From: an uncultured Lachnospiraceae bacterium
Lineage (GTDB): Bacteria; Bacillota; Clostridia; Lachnospirales; Lachnospiraceae
Direction: 5' to 3'
Assembly (NCBI GenBank): GCA_910588955.1
Contig: CAJURQ010000017.1
Span: forward strand, 7,952-69,299
DNA length: 61,348 nucleotides
This document shows, in pieces, positions 6,863-15,767 of the stretch. A program made the translations under genes and the position numbers. Numbering within the stretch: position 1 is the stretch's first letter; each line of letters opens with the position of its first letter. Below the pieces are notes generated by a model. It made no database searches, was not told the origin of the DNA, and saw nothing but the letters and a program-made list of their open reading frames with translations.

Positions 6863-7912
6863 TCAGCCCTCTCCCGTTTCCGCCAAAAACCGCCGCCTGA
6901 GCTGTCCGCAGGCGCCGTCGATATCCCGTCCCATCTCCCTGCGGACGGTGGCGTTAATCCCTTTTTTCGCAAGGAGCGCGGCGAAAGCTTCCACCGCCTG
7001 CCTCTCGGACTGCACGTAAGCCCTTTCCCTGACGGGATTGACGGGAATCAGATTGACGTGACAGTTTAGTCCCCGGATCAGTGCCGCCAGCGTCTCCGCA
7101 TCCTTCCTCGTATCGTTTACATCCCGCACAAGACTGTACTCAAAAGTGATCCGCCGCCCGGTCTGCTCGAAATAGTAAGCGCAGCAGTCCATCAGCTCCG
7201 CAAGCGTAAACCGGTTGGCGATGGGCATCAGCTCCCGCCGCTTTTCATCCGTCGCCGCATGCAGGGACAATGCCAACGTAATCTGCAGCTTCTCTCCAGC
7301 CAGTTCACGCATTACAGGCACAATTCCGCAGGTGGAGACGGTCACGTTCCGCTGGCTGATGTGCAGCCCGTCCTCGTCCGTAAGCAGCGTGATAAACCGC
7401 AGGAGGTTCTCGTAATTGTCCAGAGGCTCCCCGCTCCCCATCACTACCACATTAGAAACCCGCTCCCCCGTCTCTAAGGTGATCGCATAGATCTGGTCAA
7501 GCATCTCCGAAGGAGTCAGATTCCTCACAAGTCCGTCCAGCGTAGAGGCGCAGAAGCGGCATCCCATGCGGCATCCCACCTGAGAAGAAATACAGACCGA
7601 ATTGCCGTGTTTATAGCGCATCCACACACTTTCCACCATATTGCCGTCGGCGAGCGCGAACAGATATTTTTTCGTGCCGTCTATGGCGGACTCCTGCACT
7701 GCCGCCACATGCAGCGCCGTATACCGATAGCTTTCCCCACATTTCGCTTTCATAGCCGCGGGAATGTTGCTCATTTCTTCGTAACCACGCGCCAGTTTCC
7801 TGTGCATCCACTCGTAAAGCTGCGCCGCCCGGAAAGGCTTTTCCCCGAGTGCCGCCATCTCCGCTTTCAATTCCTCAAGCGTGAGGGACTTGATATCCTT
7901 CTTCTCCATCAT
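6863..7912 (-). CDS. rlmN: 23S rRNA/tRNA A2503/A37 methyltransferase RlmN
   Basis: Radical SAM enzyme that makes 2-methyladenosine in 23S rRNA and some tRNAs. It has the cluster motif CRMGCRFCAS, the GEPLDNY stretch, the SAM-binding SLHAATDEKRRELMP region, and the C-terminal cysteine in DIDGACGQLR that forms the enzyme-RNA intermediate. Starting at the ATG at 7912 gives 349 residues, the usual length; a TTG start at 7969, right after rsmB, is also open and would add 19 residues. The ribosome site is weak for both, so the start is uncertain. Confidence 0.95.
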   Translation of the reverse strand: MMEKKDIKSLTLEELKAEMAALGEKPFRAAQLYEWMHRKLARGYEEMSNIPAAMKAKCGESYRYTALHVAAVQESAIDGTKKYLFALADGNMVESVWMRYKHGNSVCISSQVGCRMGCRFCASTLDGLVRNLTPSEMLDQIYAITLETGERVSNVVVMGSGEPLDNYENLLRFITLLTDEDGLHISQRNVTVSTCGIVPVMRELAGEKLQITLALSLHAATDEKRRELMPIANRFTLAELMDCCAYYFEQTGRRITFEYSLVRDVNDTRKDAETLAALIRGLNCHVNLIPVNPVRERAYVQSERQAVEAFAALLAKKGINATVRREMGRDIDGACGQLRRRFLAETGEG

Positions 7913-7971
7913 TTGCTCGTTCTCGCTGTTCCTTCTCTTAGACCCGCCTACACTTTCTCTTAAACCCAACT

Positions 7972-9324
7972 TTACTTCTTCCGCAGTTTTGCCAGAAAGA
8001 AGCCGTCCGTCTCGTGGACACCCGGCAACAGCTGCAGCATCCCCTGTTTTCCCTCCCCGGCAAGCACGGCGGGCAGTCTGTCTTTCATGTCCACCGGCTC
8101 CAGCCCGAAGGTCTCACAGATCCACGCTGCCATCTCCTCATTCTCCCCGGGATTCATGGTACAGGTGCTGTACATCAGCGTACCCCCGGGCTTTATATAA
8201 TCAATAACATTTGTTATTATTTCTCTCTGCAAGGTCTGAATCTCCGTCAGGGATTCTCTGGTCACCCGGTACTTGATATCCTGCTTGTGACCGATCACGC
8301 CAAGCCCCGAACAGGGCACATCCGCCAGCAGAACGTCCGCCTTTTCCACAAGGGAATCGTCCCTCACCCTCGCATCCTGCACGCGGACGGACACGTTGCC
8401 CATGCCCAGCCGTGCCAGATTCTCCTCGATCTTATCCGTCTTATAGCGGCTCACGTCGCAGGCAATGACCTCGCCCGTGCCGTTTAACTTCGCCGCCGCG
8501 TGGAGCGCCTTGCCGCCGGGCGCCGCACAGACGTCTATCACCGTATCGCCGGGGCGGATACCCGCCGCCTCCACAACGAGCATGGAACTGACATCCTGCA
8601 CGGAAAACCGCCCCTCCCGGTAACCGGCGAGACTATGGACGCCGGACAAACCCTGCAGTCTGAACGCATAGGGCAGATAAGGGTGCCTCTGCACCTTAAC
8701 GCCCTCTTTTTCCCATACGGCAGACAGTTCTTCCCGCTCTCTCTCCGAAAGCCGCTCGTCCAGACGGACGCTCACCGCGCCCCGCTCCAGATATGCCTGC
8801 AGAATCTTCTCGCACGCCTCCTCACCGTAGCACGCCGAAAAATGTGCCACAAGCCATGTCGGCATGGAGTAGCGCACGGACAAGTAAGCGGTCCGATCCT
8901 TTTCCCTGTCAGGCAGAACAATGTTTTCCCGCCCTCTGGCAATATTTCTGAGCACGCCGTTCACATATCCCTGCAGGTTCTGGAACCTGCGCCTTTTCGC
9001 CAGCTTCACCGCCTCGTTGCAGACCGCCGACGCCGGAATATGCTCCATAAACAAAAGCTGGTACACGCTCATGCGCAGCAGTTCCCGAATCAGCGGCTTC
9101 ATTTTAATAACAGGTGTTTTCGAATATTGATCCAGCACATAATCCAGATAAATCCGCCGCTCAATGGTCCCCTCGCTGACCCGCTTGATAAATGCCTTCT
9201 CCCTGCTGTCCAGATAATCGTATTTATTGAGCGCCGCTCCGATCAGGACGTTGCTGTATTCCGTCTGCCCGGACAGCTCCAGCAGGATATCCAGAACTAT
9301 CTCCCGTGTATTGATCTGTGCCAT
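7972..9324 (-). CDS. rsmB: 16S rRNA m5C967 methyltransferase RsmB
   Basis: The 450-residue protein has an N-terminal NusB-like RNA-binding domain (about 1-140) and a C-terminal SAM-dependent methyltransferase domain. Motifs visible are VDVCAAPGGKALH (SAM site), ADVPCSGLGVIG (first cysteine) and MYSTCTMNPGENE (catalytic cysteine). It acts on C967 of 16S rRNA. It sits between the zinc protease and rlmN in a compact operon. Confidence 0.95.
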   Translation of the reverse strand: MAQINTREIVLDILLELSGQTEYSNVLIGAALNKYDYLDSREKAFIKRVSEGTIERRIYLDYVLDQYSKTPVIKMKPLIRELLRMSVYQLLFMEHIPASAVCNEAVKLAKRRRFQNLQGYVNGVLRNIARGRENIVLPDREKDRTAYLSVRYSMPTWLVAHFSACYGEEACEKILQAYLERGAVSVRLDERLSEREREELSAVWEKEGVKVQRHPYLPYAFRLQGLSGVHSLAGYREGRFSVQDVSSMLVVEAAGIRPGDTVIDVCAAPGGKALHAAAKLNGTGEVIACDVSRYKTDKIEENLARLGMGNVSVRVQDARVRDDSLVEKADVLLADVPCSGLGVIGHKQDIKYRVTRESLTEIQTLQREIITNVIDYIKPGGTLMYSTCTMNPGENEEMAAWICETFGLEPVDMKDRLPAVLAGEGKQGMLQLLPGVHETDGFFLAKLRKK

Positions 9325-9342
9325 GTCTCCGCACCCCTATCT

Positions 9343-10059
9343 TTAATCGTCCCGACTTCTGTTTCCGAACAGCAGCACAAGCCGCAAGAGCTGCAAGATC
9401 GCCGACGCTGCCGCCGCCACATAGGTGAGCGCCGCCGCCTTCAGCACTTTACGGCACCCTGCCGTCTCGTCCCGATCCAGCATCCCGTAATCTCCCAGCA
9501 TGGCAAGCGCCCTGCCGGACGCGTTGAACTCCACAGGCAGGGTCACCACCTGAAAGAGCACCGCCAGCGCGAACACCCAGATACCGATCTGAATCAGCGT
9601 CTGGTTCATTCCCAAAATCGCACCCAGAATAATCAGCGGAATCCCCGCCTTGGAACCGATATTTGCCGCGGGCACAAGAGCCGAACGAATCTTTAAAGGC
9701 GCATAGCCCTTATCGTGCTGCACCGCGTGACCACACTCGTGCGCCGCCACCCCGATCGCCGCCACGGAAGTCGATCCGTACACGGAATCCGAGAGACGAA
9801 GCACCTTGTGCGCCGGATCATAATGGTCGGTAAGGCTGCCGCCCACATGCTCGATGCGCACATCGTAAATTCCCGACATCTGCAAAATCCTCTGCGCCGC
9901 CTGCGCGCCCGTCATGCCCGTCCGGCTCTGCACTCTGGAAAACTTATTGTAAGTGGAGCTGACCCTCGCCTGCGCCCACAGACAGAGCACCGCCCCGATC
10001 AGAACGAGAAAGTAAGTCGGGTCGAAGTAATAACCCATCCCGTAACCGTAATATCCCAT
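9343..10059 (-). CDS. YugP-like membrane zinc metallopeptidase
   Basis: A 238-residue membrane protein of the YugP/DUF2296 family. It has an N-terminal hydrophobic segment after a Tyr/Gly-rich start, a zinc-protease motif VAAHECGHAVQH near residue 112, and several C-terminal hydrophobic segments. The family is a predicted zinc protease of unknown substrate and is a regular neighbour of fmt and rsmB in Firmicutes. Protease activity is inferred from the HExxH-type motif. Confidence 0.88.
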   Translation of the reverse strand: MGYYGYGMGYYFDPTYFLVLIGAVLCLWAQARVSSTYNKFSRVQSRTGMTGAQAAQRILQMSGIYDVRIEHVGGSLTDHYDPAHKVLRLSDSVYGSTSVAAIGVAAHECGHAVQHDKGYAPLKIRSALVPAANIGSKAGIPLIILGAILGMNQTLIQIGIWVFALAVLFQVVTLPVEFNASGRALAMLGDYGMLDRDETAGCRKVLKAAALTYVAAAASAILQLLRLVLLFGNRSRDD

Positions 10060-10124
10060 GCTGCCACCTCCATATTCCGAAGAACACCTTTCGGCATTCT
10101 CCCTGTATTCTTCTGTTTTAAGGC

Positions 10125-11075
10125 TTAGGATTCCCCAAATTTATCGCCCGGCTTCACCGGATATCCGAGCAGGAAGTCCCTCACCGCCATGCGCTTTTTT
10201 CCCTCCGGCTGCACCGCCAGTATCTTGAGCAGCCCCTTCCCCGTCTGCACGTAGAAGGCGTCCTTATCCACCCGGACAACCGTGCCCGGCGCGGCATTTT
10301 CCGCTGCCTCCGAAACCACTTCCTCCTGCCAGATTTTCAGAGTTTTTCCCCGATAAACCGTGGAAGCGCCCGGCCATGAAATCAGCCCTCTTATCAGACA
10401 ATCCAGCTTCTCCGCCTCCATCTGCCAGTCGATCTTCCCCATAGACTTATTTAGCATCTTCGCATAGCAGGACTCCTCGTCGTTCTGCCTGACCGGCGTC
10501 ACCTCGCCCGCCTCAATCTTCACAAGCGCCTCCGCAATCAGCCCCGCGCCTGCCGCCGCCAGCTTGTCGTGCAGAGTGTCCGCCGTCTCGTCGGGGGCGA
10601 TCTCCACCTCCGTCTTTAACAGCATATCCCCGGTATCCAGACCTTTATCCATCTGCATGATAGTAACGCCCGTTATTTTTTCTCCGTTGATGATTGCCCA
10701 CTGGATCGGTCCCGCGCCGCGGTATTTTGGCAGAAGCGACGCATGGATATTCACACAGCCGTACTTCGGCATGGAGAGAATCTCCTCCGAGAGAATCTGA
10801 CCGAACGCCGCCACCACAAAGATATCCGCCTGATACGTGCGAAGCGTCTCCACCGCCTCCGGCTCCTTGATTTTTACGGGCTGGAACACGGGAATATCGT
10901 GCTTTAGCGCACACTCTTTGACGGGCGTCATCTGCACTTCCTTGCCCCTGCCCTTCGGCTTATCCGGCTGGGTCACCACCGCCGTCACCTCATGCCCGGC
11001 TTCTATGACCGCATTAAGTGCCCCCACCGCAAAATCGGGCGTCCCCATAAACACTATTTTCATAATCTTATTCAT
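10125..11075 (-). CDS. fmt: Methionyl-tRNA formyltransferase
   Basis: Formylates initiator Met-tRNA using 10-formyl-THF. The 316-residue protein has KIVFMGTPDFAV at the N-terminus, the catalytic region NIHASLLPKYRGAGPIQWAI with the following D-rich segment MDKGLDTGDML, and a C-terminal OB-type domain. Its start overlaps def by eight bases, so formylation and deformylation are coupled in one transcript. An ATG four codons in is an alternative start. Confidence 0.97.
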   Translation of the reverse strand: MNKIMKIVFMGTPDFAVGALNAVIEAGHEVTAVVTQPDKPKGRGKEVQMTPVKECALKHDIPVFQPVKIKEPEAVETLRTYQADIFVVAAFGQILSEEILSMPKYGCVNIHASLLPKYRGAGPIQWAIINGEKITGVTIMQMDKGLDTGDMLLKTEVEIAPDETADTLHDKLAAAGAGLIAEALVKIEAGEVTPVRQNDEESCYAKMLNKSMGKIDWQMEAEKLDCLIRGLISWPGASTVYRGKTLKIWQEEVVSEAAENAAPGTVVRVDKDAFYVQTGKGLLKILAVQPEGKKRMAVRDFLLGYPVKPGDKFGES

Positions 11076-11550
11076 CCTCTTCTTTCAAGTCTTCCGTATT
11101 GACCAGAGGTCCGTGCACCTTCTCCACATACAGATGCCCCTCCAGATGATCCACCTCGTGGCAGATCGCTCTGGCAAGCAACTCCGTCCCCTCAATCTCA
11201 AAGGGCTCCATATTTTCGTCGTAGGCAATCGCCTTCACGTAATTGGGTCTTGTCACTTTGCCGCTCTTGCCCGGGACGCTCAAACATCCCTCGTAGCCGT
11301 CCTGCTCCCCGCTTGTCTCCAATATTTTCGGGTTAATCAGCAGCAGGGGATCTTCACCGGTCGTATCAATCACAACAATACGCTTTAAAATACCTACTTG
11401 TGGCGCCGCAAGCCCCACCCCGTTCTCCTCATACAGCGTCTCAAACATATCGTCGATCAGCTCCTGCAGCCGCGGTGTGATCTCCGTCACCTCCTTACAC
11501 TTCTTTGACAAAACCGGGTCTCCCATCTCCCTGACTTTTCTGGTTGCCAT
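11068..11550 (-). CDS. def: Peptide deformylase
   Basis: Removes the formyl group from nascent proteins. All three metal-site motifs are present in 160 residues: GVGLAAPQVG, EGCLSVPG and HEVDHLEG. It is followed by an acidic tail (DLKEEDE). The gene lies between priA and fmt and overlaps fmt. Confidence 0.97.
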   Translation of the reverse strand: MATRKVREMGDPVLSKKCKEVTEITPRLQELIDDMFETLYEENGVGLAAPQVGILKRIVVIDTTGEDPLLLINPKILETSGEQDGYEGCLSVPGKSGKVTRPNYVKAIAYDENMEPFEIEGTELLARAICHEVDHLEGHLYVEKVHGPLVNTEDLKEEDE

Positions 11551-11587
11551 ACTGCTTTTCCTCCTGTCTTTCCTGTTTTCTATCTCT

Positions 11588-13825
11588 CTAAAATGTATTC
11601 ATGGGGTCAAAGTCAAACTGCACCGTCTGACCTTTCAGTTCCCTCTCCCTGCAAAAGTGTTCCAGCCGGTCCTTGACCTCCACCAGTTTTTGGTAATCTC
11701 CGTGTCTGACATAAAAAGAATGTCGATAAAGGTCGGCTATCTTTCCGATCGAGCTTTGCGCCGGTCCGATCACCCGCAGCCCTGCCGCGTCATCCATCTC
11801 TCTTTTGACCATATCGGTCATTTCTGTCCCCAGCCGCTCTCCGTCCTCCTGCACGCGGGAGACGATGAGAACCGCCAGCATATGTTCCACGGGCGGATAG
11901 CCCACAAGCCCCCTGTAGGCGATCTCCTCCCCGTAAAATCCCTCATAATCCTGCCTTGCCGCGTAGACCACGCTGTAGTGCTCCGGCTGGTAGGTCTGGA
12001 TCACCACCTCGCCCGGCAGCTCTCCCCTGCCCGCGCGTCCTGCCGCCTGCGTAAGAAGCTGGAAGGTGCGCTCCCCCGCCCGGTAATCATTTCGGTTTAA
12101 GGAGAGATCCGCCGCCAGCACACCCACCAGCGTCACGCCGGGAAAATCGTGGCCTTTCACAATCATCTGCGTTCCCACAAGAATATCCGCCTCCTCTTCC
12201 GCAAAGGCAGCGAGGATTCGCTCGTAGCTGTCCTTCCTGCGCGTGGTGTCCGCATCCATGCGAAGCACCCTTGCCCCCGGAAACTCCCTGTGGATCGCCT
12301 CTTCCACCTGCTCCGTCCCCGCCTTGAAACCCATCAGATAGGGCGAGCCGCAGGAAGGGCACTTCCCCGGTTTTGGCTCTTCGTAACCGCAGTAATGGCA
12401 GGCAAGCATCCCGTTTCTGTGCTCCGACAAGGACACGTCGCAGTGGGGACATTTCATCACATGCCCGCAGGAGCGGCAGGAAATGAAGCCCGCGTAGCCT
12501 CTCCTGTTTAAGAAAAGGATCGTCTGCTCTCCTGCGGACAGCCTGTTCTCCATCAGTTCCTTCAATTTCCGGCTGAATATGGAACGGTTTCCCTGTTTCA
12601 GCTCTTCCCTCAAATCTATCGTATGCACCGTCGGGAGCACGCTGTTTCCGGGACGTTCCTTCATCTCATATAACTTATATTCTCCCTTGACGGCGCGGTA
12701 ATATGCCTCCATGGACGGCGTCGCCGAGCCGAGCACCACGCTGGCGCCGCACAGGGACGCAATTTCCACCGCCGTCTCCCTTGCATGGTACCGGGGCGAC
12801 GTCTCGCTTTTATAGCTGTTCTCGTGCTCCTCGTCCACCACGATAACCCCCAGATTGGCGAAGGGCGTAAACAGCGCCGAGCGCGGTCCGATCATCACGT
12901 CAATCTCCCCAGCCTTCGCCCGCTCGATCTGGTCGTACCGCTCCCCTGCGGACAGCGAGGAGTTGATGACCGACACCCGGTCCCCGAATCTCTTGTAAAA
13001 CCTAAGCAGCGTCTGATACGTCAGTGCAATCTCCGGAATCAGCACTATCGCCTGCTTCCCCATGGCGATCATCTCCTCGATAATGCCGAGATACACCTCC
13101 GTCTTGCCGCTGCCCGTGACGCCGTGCACCAGATGCACCCCCGGACGCCCCGCCCGGTAATCCGCGAGAACTTCCTCTATGATATGCCGCTGCGCCGGAT
13201 TCAGCACGGGGCGCGTCTCGCTTCTGTCCGCCTCCTCCACGGGATTGCGGTAAAATGCCTCCTTCTCTATGCGAAGATATCCCTGTCTCTCCAATGCCTG
13301 CAAGGTGGACGCCGCCACATGGAGCTTCTGTCTGATCAGCTCATAGGGCAGTTCCTCCTCCGTCTGCAGAGCCGAAAGCACTCTCGCCTTCGCCCGCTGG
13401 TGCTTTCTCTCACACTCGCCTGCCGCCTGCGCGGTTTCCTTCCCGGACAGGCACCGCCGCACCTTCTTCCTCTCAAGCGGTTTCTGCTTCTGCTTCACGG
13501 GGAGCACGGTCTTTAACGCCGCAATGGTCGTTCCCCCGTAATTGCTCTTCAACCAGTAGGCAATTTGGATCTGCCTGCCCTCCACGGTCATACCCCTCTC
13601 GTCCACGGAGATAACCGCCTTGATCTTCTCCGGAGGATAATCCGTCTCCCCGGAAATATCCACCACATATCCCGTCCGCTCCCTGTTGCCGTTCCCGAAA
13701 GGCACGCGCACCTGCACGCCGGGCTTCACCGTCCCCGTAAGCGCCTCCGGAATCCGGTACTGGAACACCCGATCCACCTTCTCATGGGCGATATCTATGA
13801 TAACATCCGCATACCGCTCCGTCAT
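11588..13825 (-). CDS. priA: Primosomal helicase PriA
   Basis: A 3'-5' helicase that restarts stalled replication forks. In 745 residues: an N-terminal DNA-binding domain, Walker A GVTGSGKTEVY, a DEEH box, and a zinc region with four CxxC-type pairs (CRSCGHVMKCPHC, CHYCGYEE, CPSCGS) between the helicase lobes, then the AGRAGRGELPGEV motif. The ATG overlaps the murE stop (ATGA type, 13822-13825), showing translational coupling. Confidence 0.97.
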   Translation of the reverse strand: MTERYADVIIDIAHEKVDRVFQYRIPEALTGTVKPGVQVRVPFGNGNRERTGYVVDISGETDYPPEKIKAVISVDERGMTVEGRQIQIAYWLKSNYGGTTIAALKTVLPVKQKQKPLERKKVRRCLSGKETAQAAGECERKHQRAKARVLSALQTEEELPYELIRQKLHVAASTLQALERQGYLRIEKEAFYRNPVEEADRSETRPVLNPAQRHIIEEVLADYRAGRPGVHLVHGVTGSGKTEVYLGIIEEMIAMGKQAIVLIPEIALTYQTLLRFYKRFGDRVSVINSSLSAGERYDQIERAKAGEIDVMIGPRSALFTPFANLGVIVVDEEHENSYKSETSPRYHARETAVEIASLCGASVVLGSATPSMEAYYRAVKGEYKLYEMKERPGNSVLPTVHTIDLREELKQGNRSIFSRKLKELMENRLSAGEQTILFLNRRGYAGFISCRSCGHVMKCPHCDVSLSEHRNGMLACHYCGYEEPKPGKCPSCGSPYLMGFKAGTEQVEEAIHREFPGARVLRMDADTTRRKDSYERILAAFAEEEADILVGTQMIVKGHDFPGVTLVGVLAADLSLNRNDYRAGERTFQLLTQAAGRAGRGELPGEVVIQTYQPEHYSVVYAARQDYEGFYGEEIAYRGLVGYPPVEHMLAVLIVSRVQEDGERLGTEMTDMVKREMDDAAGLRVIGPAQSSIGKIADLYRHSFYVRHGDYQKLVEVKDRLEHFCRERELKGQTVQFDFDPMNTF

Positions 13826-15291
13826 GCCCTCTCCTCTAATATCTCCCGAATCAGTTCTCTCTCATCCATCGGGTATTTCACACCGTTTATCTCCTGATAG
13901 TCCTCATGCCCCTTGCCCGCCAGCACGATAATATCCCCCGGCTCGCCGTGCTCGATGGCGTAGGCGATGGCTTCCTTCCTGTCACAGATCTCCACATATT
14001 TCCCGTCCGTCTTCGCTATCCCGACCTTGATATCGTCGATGATCGCCTGCGGCTCCTCCGTCCGCGGATTGTCCGAGGTAATGATGGTCAGATCCGCCAT
14101 ACGCCCGCTGACCTCACCCATCTCGTACCGTCTGGATTTCGCCCGGTTGCCGCCGCAGCCGAAGAGACAGACCAGTCTGTGCGGGTTGTAAGCGCGAAGC
14201 GTCTCGAGCAGACTCTTTAACGCCATGGCGTTGTGGGCATAGTCAATCATCAGCGTAAAGTCATCGGACACCTTTACCATCTCTGTCCGCCCTTTCACCT
14301 TCGCCGCCGCAAGGGCGTTCTGTACCGCCTTTCCGTCCACGCCGAAATGCCTGCATATGGCAATCGCCGTGAGCGCGTTATAAACGTTAAATCTGCCCGG
14401 GGAAGCGATCTGCACGGGAAGATCGGTAAGCCCCTTCACCGTAAAGCGCATACCGAGGCTGCCGCCCTCGTTTAAGAAGGCAATATCCTCCGCCTTGAGA
14501 TCCGCCTCCGCGTCAATCCCATAAGTCTCCAGCTTACAGGTGCAGTTCTTCGTAACTTCCCGCCAATGCGCGTCGTCAGCATTCACAATCCCCACCTTAC
14601 ACTGTCGAAACAGCAGGCTCTTGCAGTGGAGATAGTCATCAAAATCTTTATGCTCGTTTTCCCCGATATGGTCCGGCTCCAGATTCGTGAATATTCCGAA
14701 ATCAAAGACGAAGCCCTGCGTCCTGTGCAGCATCAGCCCCTGCGAGGAAACTTCCATCACCACCGTGTCGCACCCGGCGTCCGCCATCATCCGGAAGTAT
14801 TTCTGCACCAGATAAGACTGGGGCGTGGTGTTCTCCGCGTGAATGTGCGTCTCCCCAATAATGATTTCTATGGTGCCGATCAGCCCGACCTTCCTGCCCG
14901 CCTGCTCCAGAATGGATTTCACAAGATAAGTGGTCGTCGTCTTTCCCTTCGTACCCGTAATTCCTATGATCTTCAGCTTTTCCGCCGGGTGTCCGAAATA
15001 TGCCGCCGAGATAAAGGCAAACGCGTAGCGGACGTCCACCACCCGAAGCACCGTCACTTCCGCTCCCTCCGGCAGTTCCACCTCGTGCTCCACAAGCAGT
15101 GCCGCCGCTCCGGCGCGCACCGCGTCCGCCGCAAATTTGTGACCGTCCGCCTTCGCCCCCGGTATGCAGACGAACAGACAGCCCTCGATTACCTTTCTGG
15201 AATCGTAAATAACATCCGTTATCTCTCGTTCCGGCGTACCACATATGCACTCGTAGGATACATCCCTCAACAATTCACTTAAAGCTGCCAT
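13822..15291 (-). CDS. murE: UDP-MurNAc-tripeptide synthetase MurE
   Basis: Adds the third residue to the peptidoglycan stem. The 489-residue protein has the Mur ligase ATP site GTKGKTTTTY, the central-domain motif HTENTTP-like region (AENTTPQSY), and DNPRTEEP, whose DNPR sequence is the known marker for meso-diaminopimelate rather than lysine. It is first in the operon, with a promoter at 15348-15376 and a ribosome site AGGTGA just before the ATG. Confidence 0.96.
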   Translation of the reverse strand: MAALSELLRDVSYECICGTPEREITDVIYDSRKVIEGCLFVCIPGAKADGHKFAADAVRAGAAALLVEHEVELPEGAEVTVLRVVDVRYAFAFISAAYFGHPAEKLKIIGITGTKGKTTTTYLVKSILEQAGRKVGLIGTIEIIIGETHIHAENTTPQSYLVQKYFRMMADAGCDTVVMEVSSQGLMLHRTQGFVFDFGIFTNLEPDHIGENEHKDFDDYLHCKSLLFRQCKVGIVNADDAHWREVTKNCTCKLETYGIDAEADLKAEDIAFLNEGGSLGMRFTVKGLTDLPVQIASPGRFNVYNALTAIAICRHFGVDGKAVQNALAAAKVKGRTEMVKVSDDFTLMIDYAHNAMALKSLLETLRAYNPHRLVCLFGCGGNRAKSRRYEMGEVSGRMADLTIITSDNPRTEEPQAIIDDIKVGIAKTDGKYVEICDRKEAIAYAIEHGEPGDIIVLAGKGHEDYQEINGVKYPMDERELIREILEERA

Positions 15292-15347
15292 AACTCACCT
15301 CGTTAAAATCTTTTCCTCTATATAATTCTTATATTTATTTATATAGT

Positions 15348-15376
15348 AAGATAGCACGAAAACCGCATTTTTGCAA
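15348..15376 (-). promoter_or_regulatory. Candidate promoter of the murE operon
   Basis: Minus strand: -35 TTGCAA (15371-15376), 17-bp spacer, -10 TATCTT (15348-15353), about 57 bases before the murE ATG. Upstream (about 15390-15412) are direct repeats TTAATGTTTC/TTAATGTTTT, 10 bp apart, which resemble a response-regulator site. The remaining intergenic stretch to 15516 is AT-rich with no gene. Confidence 0.55.
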
Positions 15377-15516
15377 TTTTTGTCTGTCTTTAATGTTTCT
15401 TAATGTTTTTTTATTTTTCCTTCACAAACTAAACACATTTTGGACACAATTACACTTTATGATAGATATCAAGATAGTTGATGAATTCACTATCTCCCCC
15501 TCATAAGAAAACTGCG

Positions 15517-15543
15517 AAAAAGCCCGGAATGTCCGGGCTTTTT
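15517..15543. terminator. Bidirectional intrinsic terminator
   Basis: AAAAAGCCCGGA (15517-15528) and TCCGGGCTTTTT (15532-15543) form a perfect 12-bp stem with a three-base loop. A/T ends make it work in either direction. It ends transcription coming from recJ after the large palindrome at 15564-15767. Confidence 0.9.
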
Positions 15544-15563
15544 CGTGCCCTGCGACGCATCTG

Positions 15564-15767
15564 ACAGATAATTGCAAAACTCATTTATGTTCATTGAGAT
15601 TGCACAAATGACATAACCAACGCAGACTCGCTCGCGCTCCGTTCCAAACGTAACGGTACTAAGCTCGAAAGAACCTCGCTAAGTACCAACGTTTTCCAAG
15701 GGTCTGCTTATGGTAATGTCATTTGCACAATCGTTACCGTGTTAAGACGAGTTTTGCAATTATCTGT
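15564..15767. repeat. Long palindromic element P1 (204 bp)
   Basis: Its ends are perfect 19-bp inverted repeats (15564-15582 and 15749-15767, core ATAATTGCAAAACTC). A second arm pair (15598-15614 with 15716-15732) has two mismatches. The centre (15638-15701) is itself palindromic. Twenty-four bases at 15638-15661 are the exact reverse complement of 45243-45266 in element P3. The right end reaches the first base of the recJ stop codon. No coding frame. It would fold as one long rod in RNA or a cruciform in DNA. Confidence 0.8.

Noticed and set aside
8500..9696. 398-codon plus-strand frame opposite rsmB
   Set aside because: Antisense to rsmB and the zinc protease, low-complexity composition, no initiation signal.
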